DNA of 64,000 nucleotides from S009-33 sp041694255 (GTDB lineage: Bacteria > Patescibacteriota > Gracilibacteria > Absconditabacterales > Absconditicoccaceae). Below, in pieces: positions 42,226 to 54,062 of the stretch. Each line of letters opens with the position of its first letter. Within the stretch, counting starts at the first letter, position 1. The position numbers and the translations under genes are program-made. The stretch spans positions 14,662 through 78,661 of the forward strand of contig JASMTN010000017.1 in the NCBI GenBank assembly GCA_041694255.1, given 5' to 3'. The notes below the pieces were generated by a model. The model searched no databases. It saw only the letters and a program-made list of their open reading frames with translations, and had not been told where the DNA came from.

Positions 42226-42822
42226 TTAAATAAAATTTGCTTTTTTTCACTTTCTAAGTTTTAAATTATGTATATTGTATGCTCAAGTCTTTAGGTTTCA
42301 AAGCTCATACTTTCAAAACTTAACCCTTGTTAATGTGTTGACCTTATATCAAAAAGCTTGTAACATCCTTCTTATATGTCTTTTTTTTCAATAAGTTAAC
42401 AAAACTCTTACAAAATATCTTCATTTTGAATCTTTATGATAAGAAACATCATACATTTGTAAAAAATCCATTTGTTTTCATCCCCACATAGGATCTTTTG
42501 GATTTTTAACATATTCACTTTCTTCTGTAACTAATATTCATTTTTTAAATTTTTCTTTAAGATTTGTTTTTAATGGTCTGTCAATTTGAACTTCATATAT
42601 TTTAAATATATTCCTGCTTGGATGCTCTATCTCATTCACAAGTTCAGGCACATTTGTTAAAAGTAATAATCAATTAGAATCTTTATCTAATCTTCAAATA
42701 TAGTAAAAATCTTTTTTCCAAGATGAAGGAAGTATCTCAAAAATTGTTTTATTGTGCTTATCATCTTTACTTACAACATATCATTTTGGTTTATTAAATG
42801 TTGCTATTACTGGCTTAAACAT
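42226..42822 (-). CDS. Pseudouridine synthase, RsuA/RluE family
   Basis: 198 residues. N-terminus KPVIATFNKPKGYVVSKDDK, catalytic motif YIGRLDKDSNGLLLLTN with the Asp in RLD (about 45-60), and C-terminal LTYGKKRHIRRMLQAFGYKV. No S4 domain precedes it, as in RluE. It isomerises a uridine in rRNA; which one cannot be told. It lies 67 bp downstream of the ftsK start on the same strand. Confidence 0.92.
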
Positions 42823-42921
42823 AAAAAATAGTTTAAAGTTTAAAGTATTAAGTTACAAGATAATAGCTTTTAAGTTTAAAATTACAAGTTCATTATTTTT
42901 TACTTGAAAATTGTAATCTTA
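42823..42921. repeat. Dispersed repeat array between pseudouridine synthase and dnaJ
   Basis: Units AGTTTAAAGTATTAAGTTAC, ATTACAAGTTC and TACTTGAAAATTGTAATCTT. The adjoining TTTGCTACTTTC is read as the last codons of dnaJ, so the repeat reaches into the gene. Confidence 0.75.
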
Positions 42922-44016
42922 CTATTTGCTACTTTCTTCTTTTAGCTTATTATAAAGTTCTTTTTCTTTTTTAGAAAGCACCTTTGGGATTTTTATCTTT
43001 GGTTTAATAATAAGATCTCATTTACCATGAAGTAAGCCTTCTCATTTTCTAAAACCATATCAACTTACATATATATCTTCTCAAACTTGTAGTCATTTTG
43101 GTACCTTAACTTTAACACTTTTATCAGGAAGTTCAACATCCATAGTTCATCATAATACAGCATCTATAATATCTATATCTTTTTCTATAATTATATTTTT
43201 TCAACTTTTCTTCCATTGAGATTTTTCATCTATTATAATACTTATATATAGATCTCATGGAGTTCATCACTTATAACCATAATGTCACATTCAAGGCATT
43301 CTAAGCTTTGTTCAAGAATCAACTCATTGAGGTATTTTAATTTCTATAATTTCTTCTTTTATAGTTACTCATTTACCATTACAATTTTCACAAGCTTTAT
43401 ATCAAGTTTTTCATTTTCATCTACAAGTAGGACAAACGGTTTGAGATTGCATCATCCCAAAAGGTGTCCTTTGTGTTTGAGTAACAACCCCACCCCCATG
43501 ACAAGTAGGACAAGTCTTAGGATTTGAATCTTTTGACTCACCCTTACCATCACAGATATTACATAAAACATATCTATTATATTTTATCTTTTTTTCAGCT
43601 CAAGAATACACATCTTCAAATTTAACCTTTAAGTTTAAAATCATATCATCACCTCTTTGTGGTTGATCAGAAGCTCTTCTTCTACCTCATGATCCACCAA
43701 AAAGGTCTCAGAACATATCTCAAAAAAGGTCTGATACATCGAAACTTCATCATTGAAATCATCCTCATCATCACATTCAACCAAAATCAAAACCTCAACC
43801 TCATTTTCTGTAGGTATCATACATTTGCCTTTTCTTATCATCTGATAACACCTCATGAGCTTCATTTATCTCTTTAAATTTATCTTCATCACCTGATTGC
43901 CTATCAGGATGGTATTTCATAGCAAGTTTTCTAAAGGCTTTTTTAATTTCTTGTTTTGTAGCTTCTTCACTAACTCAAAGAGATTCATAATAATTCTTTT
44001 TAGGATCAAAATCCAT
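42922..44016 (-). CDS. dnaJ: Chaperone protein DnaJ
   Basis: 364 residues. J domain with MKYHPDR (HPD about 34-36), Gly/Phe region almost wholly of UGA-coded Gly (FGGMGGGGGFQGGSFDVSDL), four zinc motifs CNICDGKG, CPTCHGGG, CPTCRGKG and CENCNGKG, then the C-terminal substrate domains (LRMPGMGHYGYKGGTPGDLY). Delivers clients to DnaK. The terminal KEESSK is encoded in the dispersed repeat, exactly as in the Mpg glycosylase. Confidence 0.96.
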
Positions 44017-44102
44017 TATATAAGTATTTTTAATAAAATAAAATAGCACTTTTTTACATATAGTGCCATAATAAAGATTTTTATTAATTTTTCAAACTAA
44101 AT

Positions 44103-44651
44103 TTACAATCTTTTAATTATATCCTTTATAACCAACTGAACATTTGATAAATCTCAACTGTATTCTTTAAGTTCTTTTTTAACTTTTTCTTTTGGATATC
44201 AAAGTCATACTATTCATTTAAGTATTGTTTCTTTTTGATTATCTAACTGCTCTTGATTTTCAAAATCTTTTATATCTATCTTATCTTTAAGCTCTATAAT
44301 TATTTTCTTTGCAGTTTTAGGGCCTATTCATGGTATATTTTTAAAAAATTTAAGGTCTCATTCTCATATTGCTGTTTTAAGTTCTGACAATGGGTAAGAA
44401 GTAGTCATATAACAAGCTGTTTTTCATCAAATTCAAGATATTTTTACAAGTTTATAAAATATATCAAGTTGTTGAACATCATCAAATCAAAGATAGTACA
44501 GACTATTATTATTTGTATCTAATATAGGATGCAAGAAAAAATCTCATTCTGTTTGAGTTCAAAAATAAGTAATCTGAACACCAAGAAAATCATTTTTTAA
44601 TATTTTATATGAGCTATAATTATATATTTTTCATTTAAAATAATTTAACAT
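44103..44651 (-). CDS. ruvA: Holliday junction DNA helicase subunit RuvA
   Basis: 182 residues. OB domain at the N-terminus, then two helix-hairpin-helix motifs: LVKISGIGGKTACYM and FFKNIPGIGPKTAKKIIIEL. C-terminal domain III (KGIVGLGYPKEKVKKELKEY) contacts RuvB. RuvA holds the four-way junction during branch migration. ruvB and ruvC are not in the window. Confidence 0.93.
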
Positions 44652-44718
44652 TAATTACATAAAAAAGGTAAAGATTATTTTTTTTATTTCAATTTACTAA
44701 TTGTGATTTAATTACTAA

Positions 44719-46131
44719 TTAATATATGTGTAAGTTAGAAGAAATTTCTCAACTTATACTATCTTGTTTTGAATCTATAATTAAAGTTTTTCAATTATTT
44801 TGTACTATAGTATAATTGGTCAAGAATCACTGAAGCTGCTCTTTTGATAAGTTAGTAGTACAATAAAAAGCTTTTACATTTGGATCATTTAAGTTTCAAC
44901 TTTTCCAGTCTGCTATGTTTACAGATTGCTTACAGTCAAGTCAACTTACTCAAAAGTCTTCATTCACAATATTTGAATTATATTTTACATAATTTGGCAT
45001 ATATAATTTATATGAATAGCCACTAGATTCATAAACAAGATAATCTTCTTCATTCAAATTTCATATTTTTACATTTGATGTAGCTTCTTCTTCCTGAAGG
45101 TAAGATATAGAAATTAATTGTCACACCATTTGAGAATCTCAAGTTATTGTTAATTTACAAGAAACTTTGTTTGCATTTTTATCAAATCATATAATTTCAT
45201 AATTATTTCAAGATTCTTGTTTTGTGAGGATTTCAGTTAATTCTATATCACTGCTTCTACAAGTATTTTTTATAACTTGCTCTTTTTTAGATTGCAAGTT
45301 TTCTATATCTATATAATTTATAATATCTAAAAAACTACCATCTAATGGATACACATTATAACCATATTTTTGATTAATAACAACATATTGATTAATTTCA
45401 GGTAATTTATAAAAAACAACACCATTGTTATTTGTTGTAGTATTAAATTTATATGTTTGGGCTTGGTCTTTAAATGCATCACAATCATAAAGATTACTTC
45501 AATCTATACAATCATATGGAGATATTTTCATAGACTCATTTATACTAGAAATATTAAGATCTTCTCATGTAAAAGTTTCTCAAGTTATACTTTGATATAT
45601 ATAAATGTCCCCCTCTAATTCTTTAACACTAAAGTCAGTATTTTTAAGGTCTATTATTATTCATTTTGTTGATACATATTTATTTTGTTCTTCTATTGTT
45701 TGCTCTTCTTCATCTGTTTGTACGTTTTCTTGTGCATTTATACTAGTTATGTTTAAAACTGGTATATCATCATTTGAAAATCATATAACTTCTCAAGAAA
45801 AATCTATATCTTCATTTAAAAAATTATTTAAACTATATTTATCTGATTTTGCATAAAAGGTATCTTCTTGAGTTTCTATTTTATGAGAATATCCTCACTG
45901 AATATTATAATCTATTTTTATGATATTTCAATTATCTTCAATTATAGTATTTGTATAATATTGTTTATTATTTTGATTATCTCATGTTATGGTAGGTTTA
46001 TTTAAATTAGTATTATCACCTAGTTCAACCTTTAAAACACCTGTAAAAAAAAGTATAGAAACAATCAAAATTGCCAATATACTTGCTATATATGTTGTTG
46101 TATTACTATTTTTTTTTCTTTTTCTTGGCAT
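44719..46131 (-). CDS. Hypothetical membrane-anchored extracellular protein
   Basis: 470 residues. Basic MPRKRKKNSN start, one membrane helix (about 17-33, ASILAILIVSILFFTGVLKV), then an Asn/Thr/acidic-rich external region with a few Cys pairs (CIDGSNLYDCD near 255, CRSSD near 345, CKL, CKQ, CTT). No known domain recognised. Tightly followed by ruvA on the same strand but with no clear functional tie. Surface exposure is inferred from the anchor. Confidence 0.75.
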
Positions 46132-46232
46132 TATTGTCTTTTTAAACAACTAAACATTCAATTAACAAAAAACATTGAATAAGTTTATTTGTATATAAAA
46201 TAATTTAATTATCAAGAAAAAAATAAATAATA

Positions 46233-47066
46233 CTACTTTAGTAAATATCAAATCTCTTCTCATATGTATCTAGGATGTGTTGGCATAAGTATATAATAAT
46301 CATCATCAGAAAATAACTCTTTTTTATTATCTTTTAATATAATTTCTCATTTAGTGATTTTATCAAAACTTCTAGGATTTTTAGAATATATAAAATCTAT
46401 ATTCATACTATTTGCATAAATAGCTTTTTTTGTATTTAATATTAAAGGAGAATAGTAAGAATCTTCAATATTACTAATAAATCAATTATAATTAAGATAA
46501 TTTAAAACATTATTAATGGCTTTATTTAAATCAGATTTATTTTTTAAGTATCATTCCATAACCAAACACCTAGAATTATAATTATTTTTTTCTACATACT
46601 TTACAAGTGGCATTCAATGCAAAAAATCAAGTATATTTTTAATAACAAAGTCAACATTAAATTTATGAAAAATATTATTATCTATATTATCTCAAGGTAT
46701 TAAAAAAAATGGAGATGGACTTGTTGTAGAATGCAAATCAAAAACATAATCTGAACTTAAAAGTATGTCTTTAATTTCTTTTGCTCTATTATATTCATAT
46801 GTATTTTGATCTTCCTTACTAAAATCCCATATTCTATTAAAATCTTTATCTATAAATCTTTTATTCATATACATTGCTTTTTCATTTCATATAACAAGAT
46901 TTATATTTCATTTATTTATATTTTTTTTTAAATTAAAATTATTTAACAAATAATCAAATATATAGTATCAAATAGGTTCATCTCAGTGAGTACAAGCAAC
47001 AATTGTACAAGTTTTTCATTTTTTGTTTGATCTTATTTTTAATATTCAATTTTCAAATTCATCCAT
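46233..47066 (-). CDS. Succinylglutamate desuccinylase/aspartoacylase-like zinc amidohydrolase
   Basis: 277 residues. Zinc site motif ACTHGDEPIG (about 25-34, H and E ligands), DFNRIWDF (about 82-89, substrate-binding Asn-Arg) and FDLHSTTSPSPFFLIP (about 112-127, third ligand His). A late VMEGYL may supply the catalytic Glu. The AstE/AspA family removes acyl groups from amino acids. Its ATG at 47066 directly follows the stop codon of the ATP-grasp gene, so the two are one translational unit. Substrate unknown. Confidence 0.85.
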
Positions 47067-48323
47067 TTAAAAGTTATTATAATCATTTAAAATATTTAAA
47101 GATTTTTTGATAAAAGCCTTATCTCAAAAAACAGTCACCATAGCTTTTGAATAGTTGTCTATTGCAGATATATTTGATGGTATAATTCACTGCTTTTTAG
47201 ATGGATCATAATATATACCATCTCTTTGAAGTTTAGTTACAAAATCATTTATACTAATTTTTTTATCTAAATAAAGGTTATTTATTACTGCCCAATTATC
47301 ATTATAATTATGACCATATATCTTACTTGCAATAACAGCTCAATGTGTTGATCAATTTATTCTTCAATTTATTTCCATAAAATATGCTTTTTTCTCTTTA
47401 GTCAATTTATCTTCAAATATAGAAAAATCTATACCTATTATTCAGTAGGCTTTTTTTGACCTAACCCAATCACAAATAATTCTCAAATCTTTTTGTACCT
47501 TTTTGTCTTTTAAAAAGGAGTCATCAGTTATATTTCATAAATGCACAGTTCAATCTTCAGAAAGTATTTGAGATGAAGATCATATATAAACATCTTCAGC
47601 AGGAGTTTTTCAAATATGATACTGAACATTTGGACTTGAAATAAACTTTCACTCTATCCAACCATCAATTAGTATACCATCTTTAAGATCATTTTCATAC
47701 TCATTTAATTTATCAATCAATTCATTTAAAGTTTTAATCTTAAAAACTCACATTCAACTAGCTGCTCTTTTTAATTTAAATGTAACATGCTCATATCAAT
47801 ATCATTTTAATTCCCTAAAAAAAGACTCTGCTTGATTGTATGTATATACAGATTTTCAATGTGGAGTTGTAACTCAAAGACTGTTTAATTCATTTTGTGC
47901 TACTGATTTGTCATTTATTATTTCAGAAGAATGTGATGTTCTTGAAATATTAAGATCAAAGATTCTTGATATTGTATCTATTTTACTAGAATGTATAAAA
48001 GGATATATAGAATCAATATTTGAGTCCAATTTAAGTCTTTCATATTCATCAAGTATACAAGAACTTATACTAGAATCATAATCAACATATATAATATTGT
48101 TTTTATCTATAAATGGAATACCTAATTCACGATATATATCTGAAATAATATCATTATATTTTTTAGTTACTTGGGGCATTATAGCATGATCATTTTCATT
48201 GAACATAGTAAGTATTCTTTGTTTATAATATTCTATAGCTTTTATTCATTCAACTCAAGATTCATCTCTTATGTTTGGTATAATCAAACTTCATGGAGTA
48301 TACATTTTACTACTTAAATCCAT
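47067..48323 (-). CDS. ATP-grasp-like ligase
   Basis: 418 residues, start at 48323. C-terminal half has ATP-grasp features: FKLKRAASGMGVFKI (lysine and Gly loop), DGILIDGWIEGKFISSPNVQ, then FMEINGRINGSTHGAVIASK, the metal-binding E-x-N motif with a following R and Gly-rich stretch. Such enzymes join carboxylates to amines through an acyl phosphate. Paired with an AspA/AstE-like hydrolase, which hints at making and removing an amide on a small molecule. No close named family recognised. Confidence 0.78.
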
Positions 48324-48479
48324 CAATAATATCATATTATAAATAAATATAATAGATTATATATTATTTTTAATCTAAATGTCAATAAAATCTTTTATAT
48401 TAAGTTTTTTAATTTTTTTTCAAGCTTTGTTAATATAAATAACTTATAAAGTAATTTTTAATAAATTTATTTAATAATA

Positions 48480-50405
48480 ATGAAAAGAAAACATATATTA
48501 ACAATATTAACAATAATCATTTTTATGTTAATAACAATAACAGCAGCAGTATTAATTAAAACAAATGTATCTGAAAATAAAAGTTATACAAATGAAAATA
48601 AGAAAAAAGAAAAAATATATAAGCACACTTTACCTAAGCAAGTAGTTAATGAGAATACATTTCCATGAACATTTATATCAAATGATATTGCAAGTATATA
48701 TCCAAGAAGAAATGCAATTGTAAAAGATATATTTGTAGATATTTGAGATAAAGTGAATGAGTGAGATACATTGGCCTTATTATTTAAATCATGAGTATAT
48801 TGAGAATGAAATTCAAATATAAATATAAAACAAACATTACTATCTAATCAAAAAAAAATACTTTCAAATATATTAGATATAAAAAAAGCTAAAATAGATG
48901 AAATAGATACTAAGATACATGAAAAAAAAGTTTTAATAAATGAAACAAATAATAACTATAATTCTAAGTTAAATCAAATAAAAAATTTGATAGAGAATAA
49001 ATGAGACGTTGAAAATAATTCAATAACAAACTCTTTAAATGAATTAAAACTAGAAAAACAAAAATTACAAACATTAAGTACAAAACTAGAAAATGCAATT
49101 ATATCTAAAGAAAATAAAATTCAAAATGCAAAAAATAATAAAGAACAAAAAAAAGAATTACTTAAATTAAAAATAAATGAAATTTATAAAAATATTATCC
49201 CTATAATACATATAGGTAATGAAGATAATATAGATTATAATGATATAACAAATGATATGTCTGATTACTTTTCTGCTAAGGATACTAGCCTAAAAAATAA
49301 TTTAGTAATTAATTTAAAAAAATATGAAAATGAAAAAATATCAATAGTTGAAAGTTATAAATTACTAAAAAATATAAATAATATGCTTATAAAAGCTCTT
49401 GAATCAACAATATCATCTTCCAAAATAAGTAAAGACAAAATAAGTGAATATATTGGTAAAGTTAATATGTATAATGCAGAATTAACATCTTCTAAAGAGT
49501 CTTATGATGATTCAATTCAAAATTACAATATATTAAAAGCAAATGAAAATGAAAAAATAGAAAATTTAAAATCAAATATTGAAGATCAAAAGAAAGTAAT
49601 TGATTTAAAAAAAAGTAATTATGATCTTACATATTTATCAAAAAATGAAAAAATAGAAAATCTAAAATTAGAATTAGAAAAAGTAAAATCTGAAAAAAAA
49701 CTAAAATTAGATAAATTAAATGCTGAATTACAAACCATTAAAAATTCTAAAAAATTAGTTGAAGCAAATGAAAATAAGAAAATAACATCTATTCAAAATG
49801 AAATAGATATTGCAAAATCTAAATTAAATAATGAATATATAAAATCTGGTAATTATGAAATAAAATCTCCATTTACTTGAGTAATATCAAAAAGATCAAT
49901 TAATATATGAGAAAAAATATCTTTAGATACTGAAGCCTTTAGAATGTCCTGAGTAAATAATTCACTATCAAAAATCACAAAAAATGAAATAAAGTTTTAT
50001 GTCCCAGAAAATCTAAAAGAAAATATTAAAATATGAGATGAGGTTACATTTTTTCTTTCTGAAAACAATTGAAAAAGTTACACTGGATATATATATCGCA
50101 TATCTCCTGAAATAGATGAAAAAACATTTACAATAACAGTACAAGCAAAAATAGATGATAATATAAACATACCAAATAAATCAACTATAAAGGTAATAAT
50201 AAAAAATAAAAAAAGTCTTTTTAAAATACCTACAAGTAGTATATATAACAAAGAAGACAGAAAAATAGTGTATTATAAAAAAGACAATTGAAAATTTTGA
50301 ATAAAAGATGTTAATGTTGTTTCTGATGATTGAGAATATTCTCTTGTAAATTGAAATTTTGATAAAAACCTAAAAGTTATAACAACACCTATATTTATTA
50401 AATAG
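48480..50405 (+). CDS. RND efflux membrane-fusion protein with very long coiled-coil hairpin
   Basis: 641 residues. N-terminal membrane anchor (about 6-27). First half of the biotinyl-lipoyl fold near 70-100 (AIVKDIFVDIGDKVNEGDTL), second half near 460-490 (YEIKSPFTGVISKRSINIGE). Between them lie about 350 residues of Lys/Glu/Asn-rich coiled coil, far longer than in CusB or MacA. A beta-barrel domain follows to the end. Adaptors link an inner-membrane pump to an outer exit. The pump gene starts 11 bp downstream; no outer-membrane channel gene is present. Confidence 0.85.
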
Positions 50406-50416
50406 ATTATTTAGAT

Positions 50417-53400
50417 ATGTTAAATAAAGCCTTAAAATATTTTATTGAAAATAAGTTAATAACAATTGTTGTTTTTATAGTAATATCAATATTATCTATT
50501 GTATCAATATATAAAACACCAATTGATGCTCTTCCTGACTTATCAGAAAATCAAGTAGTTGTTATGACTTCTTGGGAATGACAAACTCCCAAAAATATTG
50601 AAGATCAGATAACATACCCAATAACTACAAGTATGCAATCACTTGCTTGAGTAAAAGATGTAAGAGCAATGAGTCAACTTTGAATATCAATGGTAACTAT
50701 TATTTTTAATGATAATGTTGATAAATATTTTGCTCGTGATAGAGTTAATGAAAGATTAAATTTTATTAAATGAAAACTCCCTTCATGAGTAGAACCTGTT
50801 CTTTGACCAGATGCTACAGGTTTATGACAAGTATATATGTATACTCTTGAAAGTAACAACCATAGTCTTACTGAACTTAGAAGTATACAAGATTTTTATG
50901 TTAAGTTATGACTTGAAAGTGTATCATGAGTTGCTGAAGTAGCATCCATTTGATGATACAAAAAAACATTTCAAGTCATACTTGATCCACTAAAACTATC
51001 AAATTATAACTTAACACTATGAGAAATTCAAAAAATAATTAAATCATGAAACAATAATGTTTCTTGAAGAGTTATAGATATTTGATGAAATGATATAGCT
51101 ATTGAATGAATATGATTTATAGAAAAAAAAGAAGATCTTGAAAATATTTTTATCAAAGAAATAGATTGAGTAAAAATAAAACTTCAAGATATAGCTAATA
51201 TTAAAATATGAGCAGAATTTAGAAGATGAATTCTTGCTAATGAATCAGAAGAAAAAGTATGATGAATTGTAGTAATGCGTTATGATAAAAATCCTCTAGA
51301 AGTAATAAATAATGTAAAAGAAAAAATACAATCACTTAAGAAATGATTGCCTGATTGAATAAAAATTGAGGCATTTTATGATAGAACAAATTTAATAAAA
51401 AATGCTATAAACACTTTAAGTTCAATAATAACAGCTGAAATTATTATAACAATAATAATACTTTTTATATTTTTATGGAACTTTGGAGCATCTTTTATAA
51501 ATGCTATATCGTTAATAATATGAATATTAATTACTTTTTTATTAATGAAATTTTTTAATATTCCATCAAATATTATGTCACTTTGATGAATAGCTATTGC
51601 AATATGAACAATGATAGATGCAAGTATTGTAGTTACAGAAAATGCTTATAATAAGCTTATTTGAAAAGAAAAATTAAATAATAAAAAAAAATCTTTAATA
51701 ATATATGAATCAACTAAAGAAATTGCATGACCACTTATATTTGCAATATTTATTATAATACTGTCTTTCATACCTATTTTAGGACTTGAATGACAAGAAT
51801 GAAAACTTTTTTCACCTCTTGCCTTTACAAATATGTTTGCAATGTTATGAGCTCTTTTTACTGCACTGTTTTTAGTTCCAGTACTAATTGTATTTTTATT
51901 AAAATGAAAATTAAAAAATGATAATCAAATACCAATTATAAAACTTTTAAATAAAGTATATAAACCAATACTAAATTTTTCATTAAAAAAAAGAAAAATA
52001 GTTTTAACTATCTCATGAATAATATTTATAATATGAATTAGTTTATTTACAAGAATATGATCTGAATTTATGCCTCCACTTGATGAATGAAGCATAATGT
52101 ATATGCCTATGACAGTACCTGATGTGAGTGAAAAAAGAGCTAGGGACTTGCTTATAGAATCAAATAGAATCATATCTAATATCCCTGAAGTAGAAAAAGT
52201 GGTCTGAAAAGCATGAAGAGCCTTAACAGCAACTGATCCAGCACCTATGGCAATGCTTGAAACTATAATAACATTAAAGCCAAAATCAGAATGGAGAGAA
52301 TGAGTAACGAAACAAGACATTATGGATGAAATGAATAAAAATATAAAAATATCTAAACTATGGAATTGATTTACTCAACCTATTATCTGAAGAATTGATA
52401 TGTTATCAACATGAATAAGATCTCAAGTTGGTATTAAAATATTCTGAGATGATCCTATGAAACTTGAAGAAATTGCTATAAAAGTAGAAGAACTTATGTC
52501 AAAAGTACCATGATGATTTTGAATTACAGCTATTAGAACAACATGACTTAAATATTTACAAATAGATATTGATGAAAAAAAGCTTAATAATTATTCAATA
52601 AAAAAAGAAAAAGTCTTAGATATGATATCAATAGGTATATGAGGTAAAAATATATCAACAACAATAGATTGAAGAGAAAGATATAAGATAAATATGAGAC
52701 TTAATAATGATTATAGAGATAATATAGATGATATAAAAGATCTTATGGTTTCTTGAAAGTCATGAAATATAACATTATCTCAAATTGCTGATATATCTTT
52801 AATAGATTGACCTGCTATTATTAATAGTGAAAATTGAATTATAAGGTCTGCTGTGCAAATGAATGTTAAATGAGTGGACCTTGTAAGTTTTGTAGAAGAT
52901 AGCAAAAAACACATAGAAGAAAGTATTGATTTGCCTGAATGATATTATATAGAATGGGCATGACAATATCAAAATCAAATAAGAGCAAAAAGTACATTAC
53001 AAATTATAGTACCAACTGTTATATTTATAATATTATTCATACTGTTTTTAACTTATAAAGATATATGACTTGTATGAATAATATCAATTTCAATTCCTTT
53101 TAGTCTTATTGGTTGAATTATTGCTCTTTATATATCTTGATTTAATTTTTCAGTTGCAGTTTGGGTATGATTTATAGCATTGTTTTGAAATGCAGTTGAA
53201 ACTTGAATTGTTATGATTCTATATCTAGAAAATTCTTTTAGGCAAAAATTTAATTTACCATTAATGGATGAAAATAAGGTACTTGATAAAAGTTATTATA
53301 ACAATAAAAATATTGATAAAAAATCAATACATGAATCAGTTATTGAATGAGCTATGTTAAGATTAAGACCAATACTAATGACTGCATTTACTTCTATTAT

Positions 53401-53560
53401 TTGATTATTACCTATGATTTGGAGCACTTGAACATGAGCAGAATTACAAAAACCACTAGCAATAGTTGTAGTATGATGACTTATTACTTCTATTATTTTA
53501 ACATTAATTATATTGCCTATATTATTTTCTTATCTGAAAGAAAGAAAAATTAACTACTAA
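50417..53560 (+). CDS. Heavy-metal RND efflux pump, CusA/CzcA family
   Basis: 1047 residues, the length of CusA. N-terminus with PIDALPDLSENQVVVMTSWE then GQTPKNIEDQITYPI is the heavy-metal-efflux signature. Twelve membrane helices in two halves; TM4 region has WGIAIAIGTMIDASIVVTEN in place of the usual GAMVDA. The porter domain is Met-containing (KDIMDEMNK), and the C-terminal half has AVWVGFIALFGNAVETGIVM. It uses the proton gradient to move monovalent or divalent metals. Between its adaptor and a Met/His-rich lipoprotein. Confidence 0.93.
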
Positions 53561-53609
53561 TTTATTATTTAATATAATTTTATTATGATTGTATATTTAA
53601 ATTTGTTTT

Positions 53610-53650
53610 TTAATATGCCACCCTAGATTATAATACATAGTGCATATTAA
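53610..53650 (+). promoter_or_regulatory. Promoter with 9-bp inverted repeat upstream of the metal-binding lipoprotein
   Basis: Perfect inverted repeat TTAATATGC (53610-53618) / GCATATTAA (53642-53650) surrounds a TATAAT at 53629-53634. No good -35 stands at 17 bp; TTGTTT lies 20 bp upstream, the long spacing seen at MerR-type metal-responsive promoters. The repeat could be an operator or an RNA hairpin. No regulator gene is adjacent. Confidence 0.5.
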
Positions 53651-53678
53651 AAAATATTTATTTATTAAAATTATTATT

Positions 53679-53933
53679 ATGAAACAAACATTAATTACAT
53701 TATCATTACTTTTAATTACTTTATGATTAGCATCTTGTAGTAATGATTCAAATGGACCTTTAACAGAAGCTGAACAAGCTGCAAAATACAACTTAACAGT
53801 TGAAGAATATAAAGAAATGAAAGATGCAGCTGCAAGAATGAATATGACAATTGAAGAACATATGAAGCATACTAATACTAATTGAGAACATGATATGAAT
53901 ATGTCTGATGACTCACATATGATTGAAGAATAA
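53679..53933 (+). CDS. Small Met/His-rich lipoprotein of the metal-efflux locus
   Basis: 84 residues. Signal peptide with lipobox LGLASC (Cys20 predicted to be lipidated). Helical middle (TEAEQAAKYNLTVEEYKEMK). C-terminal EEHMKHTNTNGEHDMNMSDD then SHM has five Met and four His, the composition of Cu/Ag chaperone sites. It probably binds metal outside the cell and hands it to the RND pump, the role CusF plays elsewhere, though it is not homologous to CusF by eye. Own promoter and terminator. Confidence 0.8.
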
Positions 53934-53961
53934 AGTATTAATAATTAAAGTAATTTAAAAT

Positions 53962-53993
53962 ACCACTTACAATTAAGTAGGTGGATTTTTTTG
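53962..53993 (+). terminator. Terminator of the lipoprotein gene
   Basis: CCACTTAC / GTAGGTGG stem with one wobble pair, followed by seven T. Confidence 0.75.
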
Positions 53994-54025
53994 TCAAAAA
54001 AGCTCCCACTTTTTAAAGCAGGAGT
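53994..54025 (-). terminator. Terminator downstream of the UCG tRNA
   Basis: On the minus strand CTCCTGC / GTGGGAG with wobble pairs, then six T. Homologous to the terminator at 10060-10096. Confidence 0.75.
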
Positions 54026-54062
54026 TTATTATTTTAAGTTTTTATATTGTTCGTAAAAAGTA

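Noticed and set aside
50674..50859. Minus-strand frame of 61 codons
   Set aside because: It is antisense to the CusA-like gene, which is intact here.
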